Origin: Buchnera aphidicola (Hyadaphis tataricae)
GTDB taxonomy: Bacteria; Pseudomonadota; Gammaproteobacteria; Enterobacterales; Enterobacteriaceae
NCBI RefSeq assembly: GCF_005081445.1
Contig: NZ_CP034873.1
Location: 434,001 to 498,000, forward strand
Direction: 5' to 3'
Length of the DNA stretch: 64,000 nucleotides
In this document: positions 1-10,127 of the stretch, one piece after another
How positions within the stretch are numbered: the stretch's first letter is position 1
Layout: each line of letters starts with the position of its first letter
The notes under the pieces: generated by a model
Told to the model about the DNA's origin: nothing
Seen by the model: only the letters and a program-made list of their open reading frames with translations
The model's database searches: none
Made by a program: the position numbers and the translations under genes

Positions 1-176
1 TCTAATTCTGCTAATGCTAATGCATATAAATTATTTAAACATTCATGTTTGCAATTTAGTAAATAATACCTTAAAGATTTTTTGATTAATTCACGCAAAG
101 GTCTTTTTGCAATTTGATCTTGAGAATTTTTATTAGGTACAATCAAACATGCTGATTTCGTTTTTTTTTCTAACAT
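1..176 (-). CDS. fis: Fis nucleoid-associated DNA-binding protein, N-terminal part (runs off the window)
   Basis: The minus-strand frame opens with ATG at 174-176 and stays open to the window edge, giving 58 residues. The product contains NSQDQIAKRPLRELIKKSL and then LYALALAEL, which line up with the E. coli Fis segments NSQDQVTQKPLRDSVKQAL and LYELVLAEV. This part holds the N-terminal arm and first helices; the C-terminal helix-turn-helix lies outside the window. Fis is a small (98 aa in E. coli) homodimeric DNA-bending protein acting on stable RNA promoters and nucleoid shape. In E. coli fis follows dusB; its upstream neighbour here is rluD, divided by about 90 bases of unassigned sequence. 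Identification rests on remembered family sequence, but the match is long and colinear. Confidence 0.9.
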   Translation of the reverse strand, partial: MLEKKTKSACLIVPNKNSQDQIAKRPLRELIKKSLRYYLLNCKHECLNNLYALALAEL

Positions 177-269
177 TCTTTTATCTACTCTGAATATTTT
201 GTAAAATTCCAATAAGAAAAGATAATATGTTTTATTAAAAAGAAATACAATAAATAAAAAAACAAGTTG

Positions 270-1226
270 TTATATTTTTGACAAACATAACAAAAGATTT
301 TTTATATCTTTAGGAAGAGGTATAGTCCAAGATATAAGATTTCTAGTTATAGGATGACGAAAAGATATATAACCTGCATGCAATGCTTGACGGGGAAATT
401 TTATTACTTGAGATATATAATTGCATGGTTTATGATTAACAAACTGTGAAAAACGATTGAGACCACCATATAGTGAATCACCAATTAATGGGTGACCAAT
501 ATGCAGCATATGCACACGAATTTGATGTGTTCTTCCAGTGTCTAAACGTATCTGGATATGTGTATGGAATTTAAAACGATGAATAATTTTATAATGTGTA
601 ACTGATCTTTTTCCCAAATTATGAACCATCATGCAGGTTCGTTTATAAAGATGACGCTGAATAGGTGCATCAATAGTACCTCCTGAGATCATATTTCCTT
701 TAACAATACCTTGATATTCTCTACAAATATTTCTTTTCTTCAATAATGCAACTAAATAATTATAAGAAAACATGGTTTTCGCGACAACCATTAGTCCACT
801 GGTATTTTTGTCTAAACGATGCACAATACCTGATCTTGGCAAATTTTTTATATCCTTATAACGATATAATAAAGCATTTAAAAGTGTTCCAGTATTATTA
901 CCAGATCCTGGATGCACAACGAAACCAGCAGGTTTATTAATTACTAATATTTCATTATCTTCATAAACAATATCTAAATCAATATTTTCAGGAAGATTTT
1001 GTGTTGCGATCGTGAAATATGGATAAATAGAAATGATTTCACCTCCTAATATTGTTTTATCAGGTCGATTTACAATATCGGAATCGATTACAACTTTATT
1101 TTTCAGAATTAATTTTTTTAAATAAGAACGAGAATATTCTGAAAACATCTTAGACAAGACTTGATCTAACCTTTTTCCTGACAAAGATAAACAGGAGACA
1201 ACCGCCGTTAATGCTTCTTGTTTCAA
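270..1226 (-). CDS. rluD: 23S rRNA pseudouridine(1911/1915/1917) synthase
   Basis: This 318 aa protein (E. coli RluD 326 aa) makes the conserved pseudouridines of helix 69 in 23S rRNA. An S4 RNA-binding domain occupies roughly residues 15-65 (GKRLDQVLSKMF), followed by the RluA-type catalytic domain with VYEDNEILVINKPAG and the signature HRLDKNTSGL, whose catalytic aspartate is residue 139. The motif GRTHQIRVHMLHIGHPLIGD near residue 235 is also typical. Only the C-terminal tail is slightly shorter than in E. coli. It is divergent from bamD, as rluD and bamD are in E. coli, which supports RluD over RluA or RluC. Confidence 0.95.
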   Translation of the reverse strand: MKQEALTAVVSCLSLSGKRLDQVLSKMFSEYSRSYLKKLILKNKVVIDSDIVNRPDKTILGGEIISIYPYFTIATQNLPENIDLDIVYEDNEILVINKPAGFVVHPGSGNNTGTLLNALLYRYKDIKNLPRSGIVHRLDKNTSGLMVVAKTMFSYNYLVALLKKRNICREYQGIVKGNMISGGTIDAPIQRHLYKRTCMMVHNLGKRSVTHYKIIHRFKFHTHIQIRLDTGRTHQIRVHMLHIGHPLIGDSLYGGLNRFSQFVNHKPCNYISQVIKFPRQALHAGYISFRHPITRNLISWTIPLPKDIKNLLLCLSKI

Positions 1227-1370
1227 GAATATAATCCTTATTAAGAAATATACAGTTTTGTTGATTTAATAAAATAATTTTTAACGTTTACAAGAAATAA
1301 TTTCTATAATACTATCAAATATAAATATATTTAATAAAAATGTTTATCAATTCAACTCGAACCAATCCTA

Positions 1371-2102
1371 ATGAAAAAAAAATACAAAATTATATCGATT
1401 TTTGTAATCATATGTTTTAATTTAATGGTTTATTGTCAAGCTGTAAATCAAAAAATTTTTGTAATCAAAAATGTACTTTATGCGTATTCAATAAAAAAAT
1501 TAAAAGAAAAAAAATTTGATGATGCCATAAGTATGCTAGAAAAAATTAAAAATCACATGGATAATGTAGACCAGGATAAAATTTTAATTCATTTAATTTA
1601 TGCTTATTATAAAAATTTAAATTTATATATGGCTCAAAAAACTGCGCAAGAATTTATTATGCTTTATCCTAATCACAAAAATAAAGATTATGTGATATAC
1701 CTTCAATCTTTAATTAGTTGGGCTATGGATCAAAATAGATTTTTTAATATTTTACCTATAAAATATCATACAAGTAATCCTATTCATGCCATTCATGCGT
1801 TGTCTCAATTAAAAGAGTTAATCTATTATTATCCTAATAGTTCATATGTTGTCAATGCCAAAAAACAGATTATATGTATACAACATCGTTTGTCAGAATA
1901 TGATTTTCAAATTTTACAATTTTATTTTTCATTAAAAGAACACGTAGCCGTAATCAATCGAGGAATAGAAATCATTCAAAAATATCCAGACACACCAGTT
2001 GCAAAAAAAACACTATTGTACATGCAAAAATCTTATACAGCTTTAAAGATTTTTGACGCTGCTAAAAAGATATCAAAAATACTGTTACTAAATAATGTAT
2101 AA
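1371..2102 (+). CDS. bamD: Outer membrane assembly factor BamD, with a non-canonical lipobox
   Basis: BamD is the essential lipoprotein partner of BamA in inserting outer membrane beta-barrels; it acts on the periplasmic face of the outer membrane. The 243 aa product (E. coli 245) has tetratricopeptide-type helices; LIYAYYKNLNLYMAQKTAQE and NAKKQI-type segments follow the family order. The N-terminus is a charged stretch and hydrophobic core ending MVYC at residue 22. A usual lipobox has a small residue (G, A or S) just before the cysteine; here it is tyrosine, so lipidation is doubtful. This matters because lgt, the lipidating enzyme, is frameshifted in this window. The next gene, alaS, starts 127 bases downstream. 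Confidence 0.9.
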   Translation: MKKKYKIISIFVIICFNLMVYCQAVNQKIFVIKNVLYAYSIKKLKEKKFDDAISMLEKIKNHMDNVDQDKILIHLIYAYYKNLNLYMAQKTAQEFIMLYPNHKNKDYVIYLQSLISWAMDQNRFFNILPIKYHTSNPIHAIHALSQLKELIYYYPNSSYVVNAKKQIICIQHRLSEYDFQILQFYFSLKEHVAVINRGIEIIQKYPDTPVAKKTLLYMQKSYTALKIFDAAKKISKILLLNNV

Positions 2103-2229
2103 ATTGAGAAATAACAAAAATACAATATACTGATCGCTAATTTTTTATAAAAATAATTAGAAATATTTATAAGAATTTTAAAAAATATTCAATAATGAAT
2201 TAATTTTTTCTTCAAATCAAAAAATAATT

Positions 2230-4869
2230 ATGCATAAAAAAACCAATAAAATACGTCAAGATTTTCTAACATTTTTTAAAGAAAAAAACCATGTTATTCT
2301 TCCAAGTAGTTCTTTAATACCATATAACGATTCTACTTTATTATTTACTAACGCTGGTATGAATCAATTTAAAGAAATTTTTTTAGGTCAAAAAAATACA
2401 CATCATCTTCGTGTTGCTACAGTTCAACGTTGTTTAAGAACTGGAGGAAAACATAATGATTTAGATAATGTAGGATATACTTCAAAACATCACACATTTT
2501 TTGAAATGCTTGGAAATTTTAGTTTCGGTGATTATTTTAAAAAAGAAGCAATAGAATATGCTTGGGAACTATTAACATCAGAAAAATGGTTTAATATACC
2601 GAAAAAAAAATTATGGATTTCAGTATATGAACAGGATTATGAGTCCTATGAAATATGGAAAAATATCATTCACATTAATCCTGAGAAAATTATAAAAATA
2701 GGTGATAAAGAAGGAATAAAATATAATTCAGATAATTTTTGGAAAATGGGAGACACTGGACCATGTGGACCATCTACAGAAATATTTTATGATTATGGAA
2801 ATGAAAACGAAAATACTCAATCAAGTTTTATCGAGAACAAAAACAATCGTTTTGTTGAAATTTGGAATATTGTTTTTATATCATTCAATCGTATTTCAAA
2901 AAACAAAATTATTTCTCTTCCAAAAATATCTGTAGATACAGGTATGGGATTAGAAAGAATTGCTGCTGTTTTACAAAATGTTTCTTCTAATTATGATATC
3001 GATATCTTTCAAGTATTAATCAAACATATATCTACCTTTAGTACGACAAAATGTTCAAATCATATATCTTTAAAAATTATAGCAGATCATATTAGATCAG
3101 CTGTATATATGATTGCAGATGATGTTTTACCATCTAACGAGCATAGAGGTTATGTTTTAAGAAGAATCATCAGAAGAGCTTTAAGACATGGACAAAAAAT
3201 CGGAATTAAAGAACATTTTTTCTATAAATTAGTATCCACTGTAATCAATACTATGCATGCAGATTTTCACATCTTACAAAACAAAAAGGAAACAATACAA
3301 AGTATATTAAAAAAAGAAGAAACACAATTCTCTGCAACATTAAAAAAAGGTTTAAAAATATTAGATTATGAAATAAAGAATACAAAAAATGATACACTTT
3401 CAGGAAAAACGATATTTTATCTTTATGATACCTTTGGATTTCCAGTTGATTTAACCAATGATATATGTCGCGAAAAAAACATCAAAATAGATTATCAAGG
3501 TTATAAAATATTAAAAGAAAAACAAAAAAAAAGATCTTTTGAAAACAATCAATTTTGTAAAAATTATAATAACGATATTGTTATAAACGATACTTGCTTG
3601 TTCAAAGGTTACAAAGAACACAAAACTAAATCTTTAGTAAAAAACATTGCCGCAAAAAACAAATTTGTTCAAGAAATTTCCAATAACGATCTGAGTATTA
3701 TTTTTCTTAACATAACACCATTTTATAGTGAATCGGGTGGACAAATAAGCGATATAGGTAAATTATATAATAAAAACGCATGTTTTATAGTAGAAAATAC
3801 GAAAAAATATGGCAATACAATAGGACACATTGGTAGATTAATTTTTGGGAAAATTAAAATTTACGATCGTTTATATAGTCAAATAGATCGAGAACATAGA
3901 AATGATATTCAATTAAACCATTCATCTACACATTTATTGCATGCAACATTAAGAGAAATTTTCGGATCTAATGTATATCAAAAGGGTTCTTTAGTCACAA
4001 ATAAATATTTAAGATTTGATTTTTCTTACTCTAATTCTATAACAATAGCTCAAATTCAAAATATTGAAAACATTGTGAATGCAAAAATTAGAGATAATAT
4101 TCCCATTGAAATTAAAGAATTAAGTTTGGAAGAAGCAAAAAAAAAGAAAGCAATGTGTTTATTTGATAACGCATACAGCTCAATTGTACGTGTTGTATTT
4201 ATAAAAGATTTTTCTATAGAACTTTGCGGAGGAACGCATACAAAAAGAACTGGAGACATTGGTTTTTTTAAAATTATTTCACGATCTAGCGTATCATCTG
4301 GTATTAAAAGAATTGAGGCAATAACCGGACAAACAGCAATAAATTTTTTACATAAAAAAGAAAATGATATACACGATATATCAACACTATTAAATTGCGA
4401 TATTGATTATATAAAAGAAAAAATTACTAAATTAATAAATACAACAAAACATTTAGAAACAAAAATAACGACGCTACAACATCAAGAGAACATATCTCAA
4501 ATAAAAAATATGATGAAAAGAGTAATAGACATAAAAGGAGTAAAATTTTTATCAAAAATATTTTATAATTATGAACATAAATCCATGAGAATTATGTTAG
4601 ATCAATTAAAAAAATTACTTAAAGTAACAATAGTGATTTTAATAAATATTATTAATCATCGTTTTACTATTATTGTTGGCGTTACAAAAAATTTAATTAA
4701 CGATATCAATGCTAAAAAAATTATAGATAAATTCATGGAAAAAACTCTAGGAAAAGGAGGAGGTAAAAAAGATATTGCTGAAGGAGGAGGTAAAAATACA
4801 AAAAAAATACCTGAGATATTAAATGATATTGAAATATGGATTGGTGATCAATTAAAAAATAGTTGTTAG
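2230..4869 (+). CDS. alaS: Alanyl-tRNA synthetase
   Basis: This 879 aa protein (E. coli 876) charges tRNA-Ala. The class II catalytic core is N-terminal (FTNAGMNQFK near residue 40, then GDTGPCGPSTEI). The editing domain carries the zinc-binding HSSTH near residue 564 and CGGTH with its cysteine at residue 666, the same number as in E. coli. The C-terminal DHHA1-type domain ends with the glycine-rich LGKGGGKKDIAEGGGK. All parts are present. No clear Shine-Dalgarno sequence precedes the ATG. The alaS-csrA order is the same as in E. coli. Confidence 0.97.
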   Translation: MHKKTNKIRQDFLTFFKEKNHVILPSSSLIPYNDSTLLFTNAGMNQFKEIFLGQKNTHHLRVATVQRCLRTGGKHNDLDNVGYTSKHHTFFEMLGNFSFGDYFKKEAIEYAWELLTSEKWFNIPKKKLWISVYEQDYESYEIWKNIIHINPEKIIKIGDKEGIKYNSDNFWKMGDTGPCGPSTEIFYDYGNENENTQSSFIENKNNRFVEIWNIVFISFNRISKNKIISLPKISVDTGMGLERIAAVLQNVSSNYDIDIFQVLIKHISTFSTTKCSNHISLKIIADHIRSAVYMIADDVLPSNEHRGYVLRRIIRRALRHGQKIGIKEHFFYKLVSTVINTMHADFHILQNKKETIQSILKKEETQFSATLKKGLKILDYEIKNTKNDTLSGKTIFYLYDTFGFPVDLTNDICREKNIKIDYQGYKILKEKQKKRSFENNQFCKNYNNDIVINDTCLFKGYKEHKTKSLVKNIAAKNKFVQEISNNDLSIIFLNITPFYSESGGQISDIGKLYNKNACFIVENTKKYGNTIGHIGRLIFGKIKIYDRLYSQIDREHRNDIQLNHSSTHLLHATLREIFGSNVYQKGSLVTNKYLRFDFSYSNSITIAQIQNIENIVNAKIRDNIPIEIKELSLEEAKKKKAMCLFDNAYSSIVRVVFIKDFSIELCGGTHTKRTGDIGFFKIISRSSVSSGIKRIEAITGQTAINFLHKKENDIHDISTLLNCDIDYIKEKITKLINTTKHLETKITTLQHQENISQIKNMMKRVIDIKGVKFLSKIFYNYEHKSMRIMLDQLKKLLKVTIVILINIINHRFTIIVGVTKNLINDINAKKIIDKFMEKTLGKGGGKKDIAEGGGKNTKKIPEILNDIEIWIGDQLKNSC

Positions 4870-5058
4870 CTAAAACATGCATTATAAAATTAACGTATTT
4901 CAACTAAAAATATTTTTAAAAAATATCGATTTATTAACATGATTTAATACAAAAACATGTATTATAAAATTATCTTTTTATTAACTATTCAATCTATATT
5001 ATTCATAACACCAGGAACTGGAAAGACCGAACTTCTTTTAATTTTTAAGGAGAAAAAA

Positions 5059-5244
5059 ATGCTAATTCTAACTCGTCGAGTTGGCGAAACGTTAATAATT
5101 GGCGATGAAATAACTGTCACAGTACTAGGAGTTAAAGGTAACCAAGTTCGAATTGGTGTAAATGCCCCTAAAAAAGTTTCGGTACATCGTGAAGAAATAT
5201 ATCAACGCATTCAAGCTGAAAAACAGCAACAAAAAAATTGTTAA
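5059..5244 (+). CDS. csrA: Carbon storage regulator CsrA (RNA-binding protein)
   Basis: The start is ATG 5059 because AAGGAG lies just upstream at 5047-5052 and the 61 aa product then matches E. coli CsrA end to end. The same frame stays open upstream, but the added residues resemble nothing and would give a 95 aa protein. By comparison with the remembered E. coli sequence only seven residues differ, four of them at the C-terminal tail, which is striking in so A+T-rich a genome. CsrA is a homodimer that binds GGA-containing hairpins in mRNA leaders and changes translation and stability. A strong terminator follows directly, so it probably ends the alaS-csrA unit. Confidence 0.96.
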   Translation: MLILTRRVGETLIIGDEITVTVLGVKGNQVRIGVNAPKKVSVHREEIYQRIQAEKQQQKNC

Positions 5245-5250
5245 TCAATG

Positions 5251-5287
5251 CTGCATCTTACTTACTTGTTTAGTAAGATGCAGTTTT
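5251..5287 (+). terminator. Rho-independent terminator after csrA
   Basis: A perfect 12 bp stem, CTGCATCTTACT pairing with AGTAAGATGCAG, with a 9-base loop and a following TTTT run, begins 7 bases after the csrA stop codon. It is one of the clearest intrinsic terminators in the window and separates csrA from the tRNA unit. Confidence 0.9.
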
Positions 5288-5326
5288 AAAAAGTTGATTT
5301 TCTAATATTCGAAAAGCAAAATTTGT

Positions 5327-5354
5327 TTGACTTATATATAAAAAAAAGTAGAAT
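5327..5354 (+). promoter_or_regulatory. Likely sigma-70 promoter for tRNA-Ser
   Basis: TTGACT (5327-5332) and TAGAAT (5349-5354) are separated by 16 bases and lie about 30 bases upstream of the tRNA-Ser 5' end, directly after the csrA terminator. Both hexamers match the sigma-70 consensus at five or four of six positions. Assignment is by position and sequence only. Confidence 0.6.
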
Positions 5355-5384
5355 ACAAGTTCTATTAGTATTAATTTCGTTTTA

Positions 5385-5477
5385 GGTGAGATGGCCGAGA
5401 GGATGAAGGCGCTCCCCTGCTAAGGGAGTATGTAAAAAAATTTTGCATCGAGGGTTCGAATCCCTCTCTCACCGCCA
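5385..5477 (+). tRNA. serV: tRNA-Ser (anticodon GCT), CCA encoded
   Basis: The acceptor stem GGTGAGA pairs with TCTCACC, the anticodon loop CTGCTAA gives anticodon GCT (AGC/AGU codons), a long variable arm follows (GTATGTAAAAAAATTTTGCATC region), and the T arm has GGTTCGAATCC. Unlike the other four tRNA genes here, the 3' CCA is present in the DNA (GCCA at the end). The class II variable arm confirms serine. The gene symbol is by analogy with E. coli. Confidence 0.95.
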
Positions 5478-5497
5478 GTATTAATTTTATAAACATT

Positions 5498-5571
5498 GCA
5501 TCCGTAGCTCAGTTGGATAGAGTACTCGGCTACGAACCGAGCGGTCGGAGGTTCGAATCCTTCCGGATGCA
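5498..5571 (+). tRNA. argV: tRNA-Arg (anticodon ACG)
   Basis: The cloverleaf has acceptor GCATCCG/CGGATGC, D arm AGCTCAGTTGGATAGAG, anticodon loop CTACGAA (ACG, read as inosine-CG after deamination) and T arm GGTTCGAATCC. The sequence is nearly identical to E. coli tRNA-Arg2. The terminal CCA is not encoded (GCA is followed by AAAAA). It lies 20 bases after tRNA-Ser, and the Ser-Arg pairing matches the enterobacterial serV-argV arrangement downstream of csrA. Confidence 0.96.
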
Positions 5572-5633
5572 AAAAATAATACTAAAAAAATAAAATATAC
5601 AAAAAAATAAGATTTTTAAATCAGGAGAAAACA

Positions 5634-7145
5634 TTGATACCAGATATCTCAGAAAAACTTTCCTGTTTGAAAAAAAATCCAAAAATACTAAAAGGAATTT
5701 TTCGAGGAATTGAACGTGAAGCGTTAAGAACTCAAAAAAATGGAATATTTTCTGAAAACAAACATCCTTATAACATAGGATCAGCTTTAACCCATCGATG
5801 GATTACTACTGATTTTGCAGAAAATTTATTAGAATTTATTACACCGACCAGTAACAGTATAGACTATTTATTATCTTTTTTAAAAAATCTCCATTCTTTT
5901 GTAGCATCAAAAACACCACATGAAAGAATATGGCCATTTAGTATACCATACTCTTATAATGCCGATACTAATATTAAAATTGCTCAATATGGTCTTTCTA
6001 AAATTGGAAAAATCAAGACTACGTACCGAATAGGTTTAAAAAAAAGATATGGAGATCTAGAAAACACCATTTCAGGTGTGCATTATAATTTTTCATTACC
6101 TATTACTTTTTGGAAATGTTGGAATGAAAAAAAATATGTAACATCTATTTCATCAGGATATTTTAATTTAATCAGAAATTATTATCAATTTGGTTGGATT
6201 ATTCCATATTTATTCGGAGCCTCTCCAGCTATATCAAAACATCTTTTTCGAGATAAACATCAAATATATAACTTTAAAAAACCAAAAGAAAACATATTGT
6301 ACCTGCCATGGTCTACTTCATTAAGACTAAGTAACATTGAATGCATTCATAAAAAAATTATAGATTTGAATATTATGTTTAACGATTTGAATTCATATGT
6401 TAGATCATTAAACAATGCTATAACAACTCCATCAAAAAAATTTGTCAATATCGGTTTAAAAGATGCTAACGGAAATCTTCAGCAATTAAATACTAATTTT
6501 TTGCAAATGGAAAGTGAACTATATACACAAATCAGACCTAAAATACGAACATATAATAATGAATCTTTTACTGAAGCTCTTCAAAAAAGAGGCGTGGAAT
6601 ATGTAGAAATACGTTCTTTAGATATTAATCCTTTTTCTTCTATTGGTATTAACAAAACTCAAATATTATTTTTAGATTTATTTTTAATTTGGTGTGCTTT
6701 AATTGATTCACCGCCAATGAATAAAAATAAGTTTTTATTGATTATTCAAAATTGGAAAAAAATTATTTTTGAAGGAAGAAAGCCCAATCAAAAAATATAT
6801 ATTACTAATCCAAGTAAAGCCAACACATTAGAAGAGATAGTGAAAATTATATTTAATGATTTAAAAAAAATTGCATGGATTCTTGATGATAACGAAAAGA
6901 ACTTTTTATATCAAAAAACATGTGAAAAAATGATTTTATTTTTTAAAAATCCTGAGTTAACCTATTCTGCAAAATGTTTAAAACTTTTTCTTGAAGATGG
7001 AGCAATGAATACCGCACTATATTTATCTAATCAATATCATAAAAACTTTATTGAAACCTGTAGTCACAATATACATAAAAATATGTTAGAACAAGAAGTC
7101 ATTAACTCTCATAAAAAACAAAAAGAAATAGAAGGACAAGAATGA
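5634..7145 (+). CDS. gshA: Glutamate-cysteine ligase
   Basis: GshA joins glutamate and cysteine in the first step of glutathione synthesis. The start is TTG 5634, preceded by AGGAG; the product then begins MIPDISEKL, matching E. coli GshA (which also uses TTG). It is 503 aa against 518. Recognisable blocks are GIEREALR near residue 26, [32 protein letters not shown] and [12 protein letters not shown]. The C-terminal tail is a little short. It is convergent with metK and downstream of two tRNA genes. The product uses cysteine made by the cys cluster elsewhere in the window. Confidence 0.96.
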   Translation: MIPDISEKLSCLKKNPKILKGIFRGIEREALRTQKNGIFSENKHPYNIGSALTHRWITTDFAENLLEFITPTSNSIDYLLSFLKNLHSFVASKTPHERIWPFSIPYSYNADTNIKIAQYGLSKIGKIKTTYRIGLKKRYGDLENTISGVHYNFSLPITFWKCWNEKKYVTSISSGYFNLIRNYYQFGWIIPYLFGASPAISKHLFRDKHQIYNFKKPKENILYLPWSTSLRLSNIECIHKKIIDLNIMFNDLNSYVRSLNNAITTPSKKFVNIGLKDANGNLQQLNTNFLQMESELYTQIRPKIRTYNNESFTEALQKRGVEYVEIRSLDINPFSSIGINKTQILFLDLFLIWCALIDSPPMNKNKFLLIIQNWKKIIFEGRKPNQKIYITNPSKANTLEEIVKIIFNDLKKIAWILDDNEKNFLYQKTCEKMILFFKNPELTYSAKCLKLFLEDGAMNTALYLSNQYHKNFIETCSHNIHKNMLEQEVINSHKKQKEIEGQE

Positions 7146-7220
7146 GTTCTTTTTAAATCAGAACTTTTATAAAAAATTAATGATTGTTTTCAGTATAAAA
7201 AATATTTTTGACAAAAAATT

Positions 7221-8360
7221 TTATTTCAAAAGTTCTTTTACTTTATCAATTTTTTCCCATGGAAACTCGTTTCGTCCAAAATGGCCGTAAACAGCTGTAT
7301 TAAGATAAATAGGTCTTAAAAGATCAAGCATTTTAATTAATCCATAAGGACGTAAATCAAAAATATCACGGATCAAAGAAATTAAAGATTTATTGCTTAT
7401 TTTGCCTGTACCAAAAGTATCTACCATAATAGAAATTGGTTCAGCTATACCAATAGCATAAGATAATTGAATTTCACAACGATCGGATAAACCAGCCGCT
7501 ACAATATTTTTAGCAACATATCTCGCAGCGTATGCTGCAGATCTATCTACTTTAGAAGGATCTTTTCCCGAGAACGCACCTCCGCCATGTCTCGACATGC
7601 CACCATAAGTGTCTACAATAATTTTTCGTCCAGTTAATCCGCAATCGGCTACAGGTCCACCTATAACAAATCTACCTGTAGGATTGATAAAAAATTTAGT
7701 ATGTTTTGTTAACCATTTTTTAGGAAGAACTGGTTTAATAATTTCATACATAATAGCTTCTTTTAAAGTATTTTGAGTAACATTTTCTTTATGTTGCGTA
7801 GAAAACACAACAGTGTCTATACCTATTATCTTCCCCTTTTGATATTTGAATGTTACCTGGCTTTTAGCATCTGGTCTTAACCAAGATAAAACTTTATTTT
7901 TTCTTAATTCAGATTGCTTTTTCATTAAAAGATGAGCATAGGTAATTGGCGCAGGCATTAATACTTCAGTTTCATTTGTAGCATAACCAAAAATAATTCC
8001 TTGATCACCGGCACCCTGTTCTAAAGGATTAAATCGGTCTACTCCTTGATTAATATCCGGTGATTGCTTTCCTATAGTACTTAAAACCGCGCAAGAATCT
8101 GCATTAAATCCTGTATCAGAATCAGTATAACCGATATTCTTAATCGTATTACGAGTTATTTCTTCTACATCAACCCATGCTTTTGTAGTAATTTCTCCGC
8201 CAATTAAAACCATACCTGTTTTGACATATGTTTCACAAGCTACACGAGATTTGTTATCCTGTTTAAGTATTTCATCAAGTAATGCGTCAGAAATTTGATC
8301 AGCAATTTTATCTGGATGACCCTCAGATACTGATTCAGATGTAAAAAAATATTCAGTCAT
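7221..8360 (-). CDS. metK: S-adenosylmethionine synthetase
   Basis: MetK makes S-adenosylmethionine from methionine and ATP. The 379 aa protein (E. coli 384) starts [20 protein letters not shown], contains the ATP-binding [12 protein letters not shown] and the phosphate-binding [16 protein letters not shown], and is intact. AAGGA lies 8-12 bases upstream of the ATG. It is transcribed towards gshA. SAM is needed by MiaB, RsmE and the CysG methyltransferase encoded nearby. Confidence 0.97.
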   Translation of the reverse strand: MTEYFFTSESVSEGHPDKIADQISDALLDEILKQDNKSRVACETYVKTGMVLIGGEITTKAWVDVEEITRNTIKNIGYTDSDTGFNADSCAVLSTIGKQSPDINQGVDRFNPLEQGAGDQGIIFGYATNETEVLMPAPITYAHLLMKKQSELRKNKVLSWLRPDAKSQVTFKYQKGKIIGIDTVVFSTQHKENVTQNTLKEAIMYEIIKPVLPKKWLTKHTKFFINPTGRFVIGGPVADCGLTGRKIIVDTYGGMSRHGGGAFSGKDPSKVDRSAAYAARYVAKNIVAAGLSDRCEIQLSYAIGIAEPISIMVDTFGTGKISNKSLISLIRDIFDLRPYGLIKMLDLLRPIYLNTAVYGHFGRNEFPWEKIDKVKELLK

Positions 8361-8613
8361 TTTTAACGTCCTTATATTGATTAGTGATATATTTTATTAT
8401 TTTTAAAATATTAAAGGTTTTAATAATATAAAAAATTTAAAATATAGTTTTTATATTCAAAACCATTTTTATAAAATTTTAACTTAATATTTGTTCTTTA
8501 TAAAATAAAGTATATTATATATATTGATTAATAAAAAAAATAATAAATATTTTTTCATTGATAAAAGATTTATTAATCAAACATTTAATATAAAATCATT
8601 CAAAATACAAAAT

Positions 8614-9326
8614 ATGATAAAAAAATTGTTTATTTTAATTAGTATGTTTTTTTTTTATTTTTTAATACGCAAAATATTTTTAAAAAACATAGCAGAAAAA
8701 ATTTCTATCAAACAAAACTCATAGCAATAAAAATTCATGCCAAGACACCAGGTTCATTTTATTGTGGGTGTAAAATTATTTGGAAACAAAAAAAAGGCAT
8801 TCCTATTTTATCATCTTGCGGATATAAAATTCGCAAGAATTATAATCGAGCAACAAGAATTGAATGGGAACATGTAGTACCAGCTTGGCAATTTGGACAT
8901 AATAAAAAATGTTGGAAACAAGGAGGTCGTAAAAAATGCATGAAAGATAAAATGTACACCTATATTGAATCAGACCTTCATAATATACAACCCGCTATTG
9001 GCGAAATCAACGGTGATCGTTCTAATTTTATGTATAGTGAACTAAATAATTCAATCTCAAAATATGGACAATGTCAAGTAAAAATTGATTTTAAAAAGAA
9101 ATTAATTGAACCACCTAAAAGAGCTCGAGGCCCAATAGCTAGAACTTATTTTTATATGCATCAAAAATACAATATTGTTTTATCCAAGAATCAAAAAAGA
9201 TTATTTGAAATATGGGATAGGACTTTTCCAGTAACATTCTGGGAGTGTAAAAGAGAACAATTAATATTTTCAGTCCAAGGAAATCACAATTATTATGTGT
9301 ATAAAAAATGCTTTAATTCAAAATAG
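8614..9326 (+). CDS. endA: Periplasmic endonuclease I, frameshifted at a T10 tract
   Basis: The start ATG 8614 opens a signal-peptide-like stretch ([14 protein letters not shown]) which hits a stop at 8722-8724. The mature part is in the preceding frame: [17 protein letters not shown], then [31 protein letters not shown] and [13 protein letters not shown], colinear with E. coli EndA to the end at 9326. The frames meet at ten Ts (8647-8656). One added T joins them into 237 aa, against 235 in E. coli. The His and Asn residues of the nuclease core and many cysteines are kept. Either slippage rescues it, it is newly dead, or a base is missing from the read. The end overlaps rsmE. Confidence 0.85.
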
Positions 9327-10083
9327 TAATTATAATAATCTAAATAATCTTCCACGTATTTATATGCAAGAAAATTTGATAATTAGTCAATATTATTATC
9401 TATCAAAAAATAATACACACTACCTAAAAAAAGTTTTAAGAATGCAAAATAAACATATAATAGAAATATTCAATAATACTAATTATGTTTTTTTTGCTCA
9501 AATAATAAATTTTTTTAAAGCAACTATGACAGTTCAAATTGTTGAAAAAAAAGAAAAAAATATTGAATCCTTAATTAATATTCATTTGGGACAAGTGATG
9601 ACAAAATATGACAAAATTGACTTTATTATTCAAAAATCAGTTGAAATGGGTATCACAACGATTACACCGTTGTTTTCTGAATATTGTAATATTCAGAAAA
9701 AGTTTTTTAATGTGAAACATAAAATAGAAAGATGGAAGAAAATTATCATTTCTTCGTGTCAACAATGTCATAGGAACATTATTCCTAACATTAACCATCC
9801 TAAAGATATTTTTTCTTGGTGTCAAGAAAATGAAAAAAATGAAACAAAAATTGTTTTTGATCCAACATCTGATTTAAACATTTGTCATTTTAAAAAACCA
9901 AAAAAAAATTTTAGAATAATCATTGGTTCAGAAGGGGGTTTTTCAAAGTATGAAATGGAAAAAATTATTGAATACGGTTTCATTCCTATAAGATTAGGTT
10001 CAAGAATTTTAAGAACAGAAACAGCAACCTTAGCTGCTATTACAGTATTGCAAACTAAATTTGGCGATTTTGCAACATTTTAG
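9295..10083 (+). CDS. rsmE: 16S rRNA (uracil(1498)-N3)-methyltransferase
   Basis: RsmE is a SPOUT-fold methyltransferase that modifies U1498 of 16S rRNA using SAM. The C-terminal knot motifs [16 protein letters not shown] and [20 protein letters not shown] are clear, as is [21 protein letters not shown]. coli RsmE starts MRIPRIY; here PRIY (near 9349-9360) is preceded by no nearby ATG, so translation must begin upstream, most likely at ATG 9295 (AAGG at 9277-9280), inside the end of endA. A start at ATG 9364 would cut off the conserved PRIY. This gives 262 aa, about 19 more than E. coli. Confidence 0.93.
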   Translation: MCIKNALIQNSNYNNLNNLPRIYMQENLIISQYYYLSKNNTHYLKKVLRMQNKHIIEIFNNTNYVFFAQIINFFKATMTVQIVEKKEKNIESLINIHLGQVMTKYDKIDFIIQKSVEMGITTITPLFSEYCNIQKKFFNVKHKIERWKKIIISSCQQCHRNIIPNINHPKDIFSWCQENEKNETKIVFDPTSDLNICHFKKPKKNFRIIIGSEGGFSKYEMEKIIEYGFIPIRLGSRILRTETATLAAITVLQTKFGDFATF

Positions 10084-10127
10084 TATTAAATATATATATT
10101 CATCTAAAAACTATAATATTTCAAAAA

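Noticed and set aside
4957-5058. N-terminal extension of csrA
   Set aside because: The frame is open but matches nothing; the Shine-Dalgarno AAGGAG and exact homology place the start at 5059.
7145-7165. AGTTCT/AGAACT stem between gshA and metK as terminator
   Set aside because: Only 6 bp; followed by TTTTAT but too weak to call.
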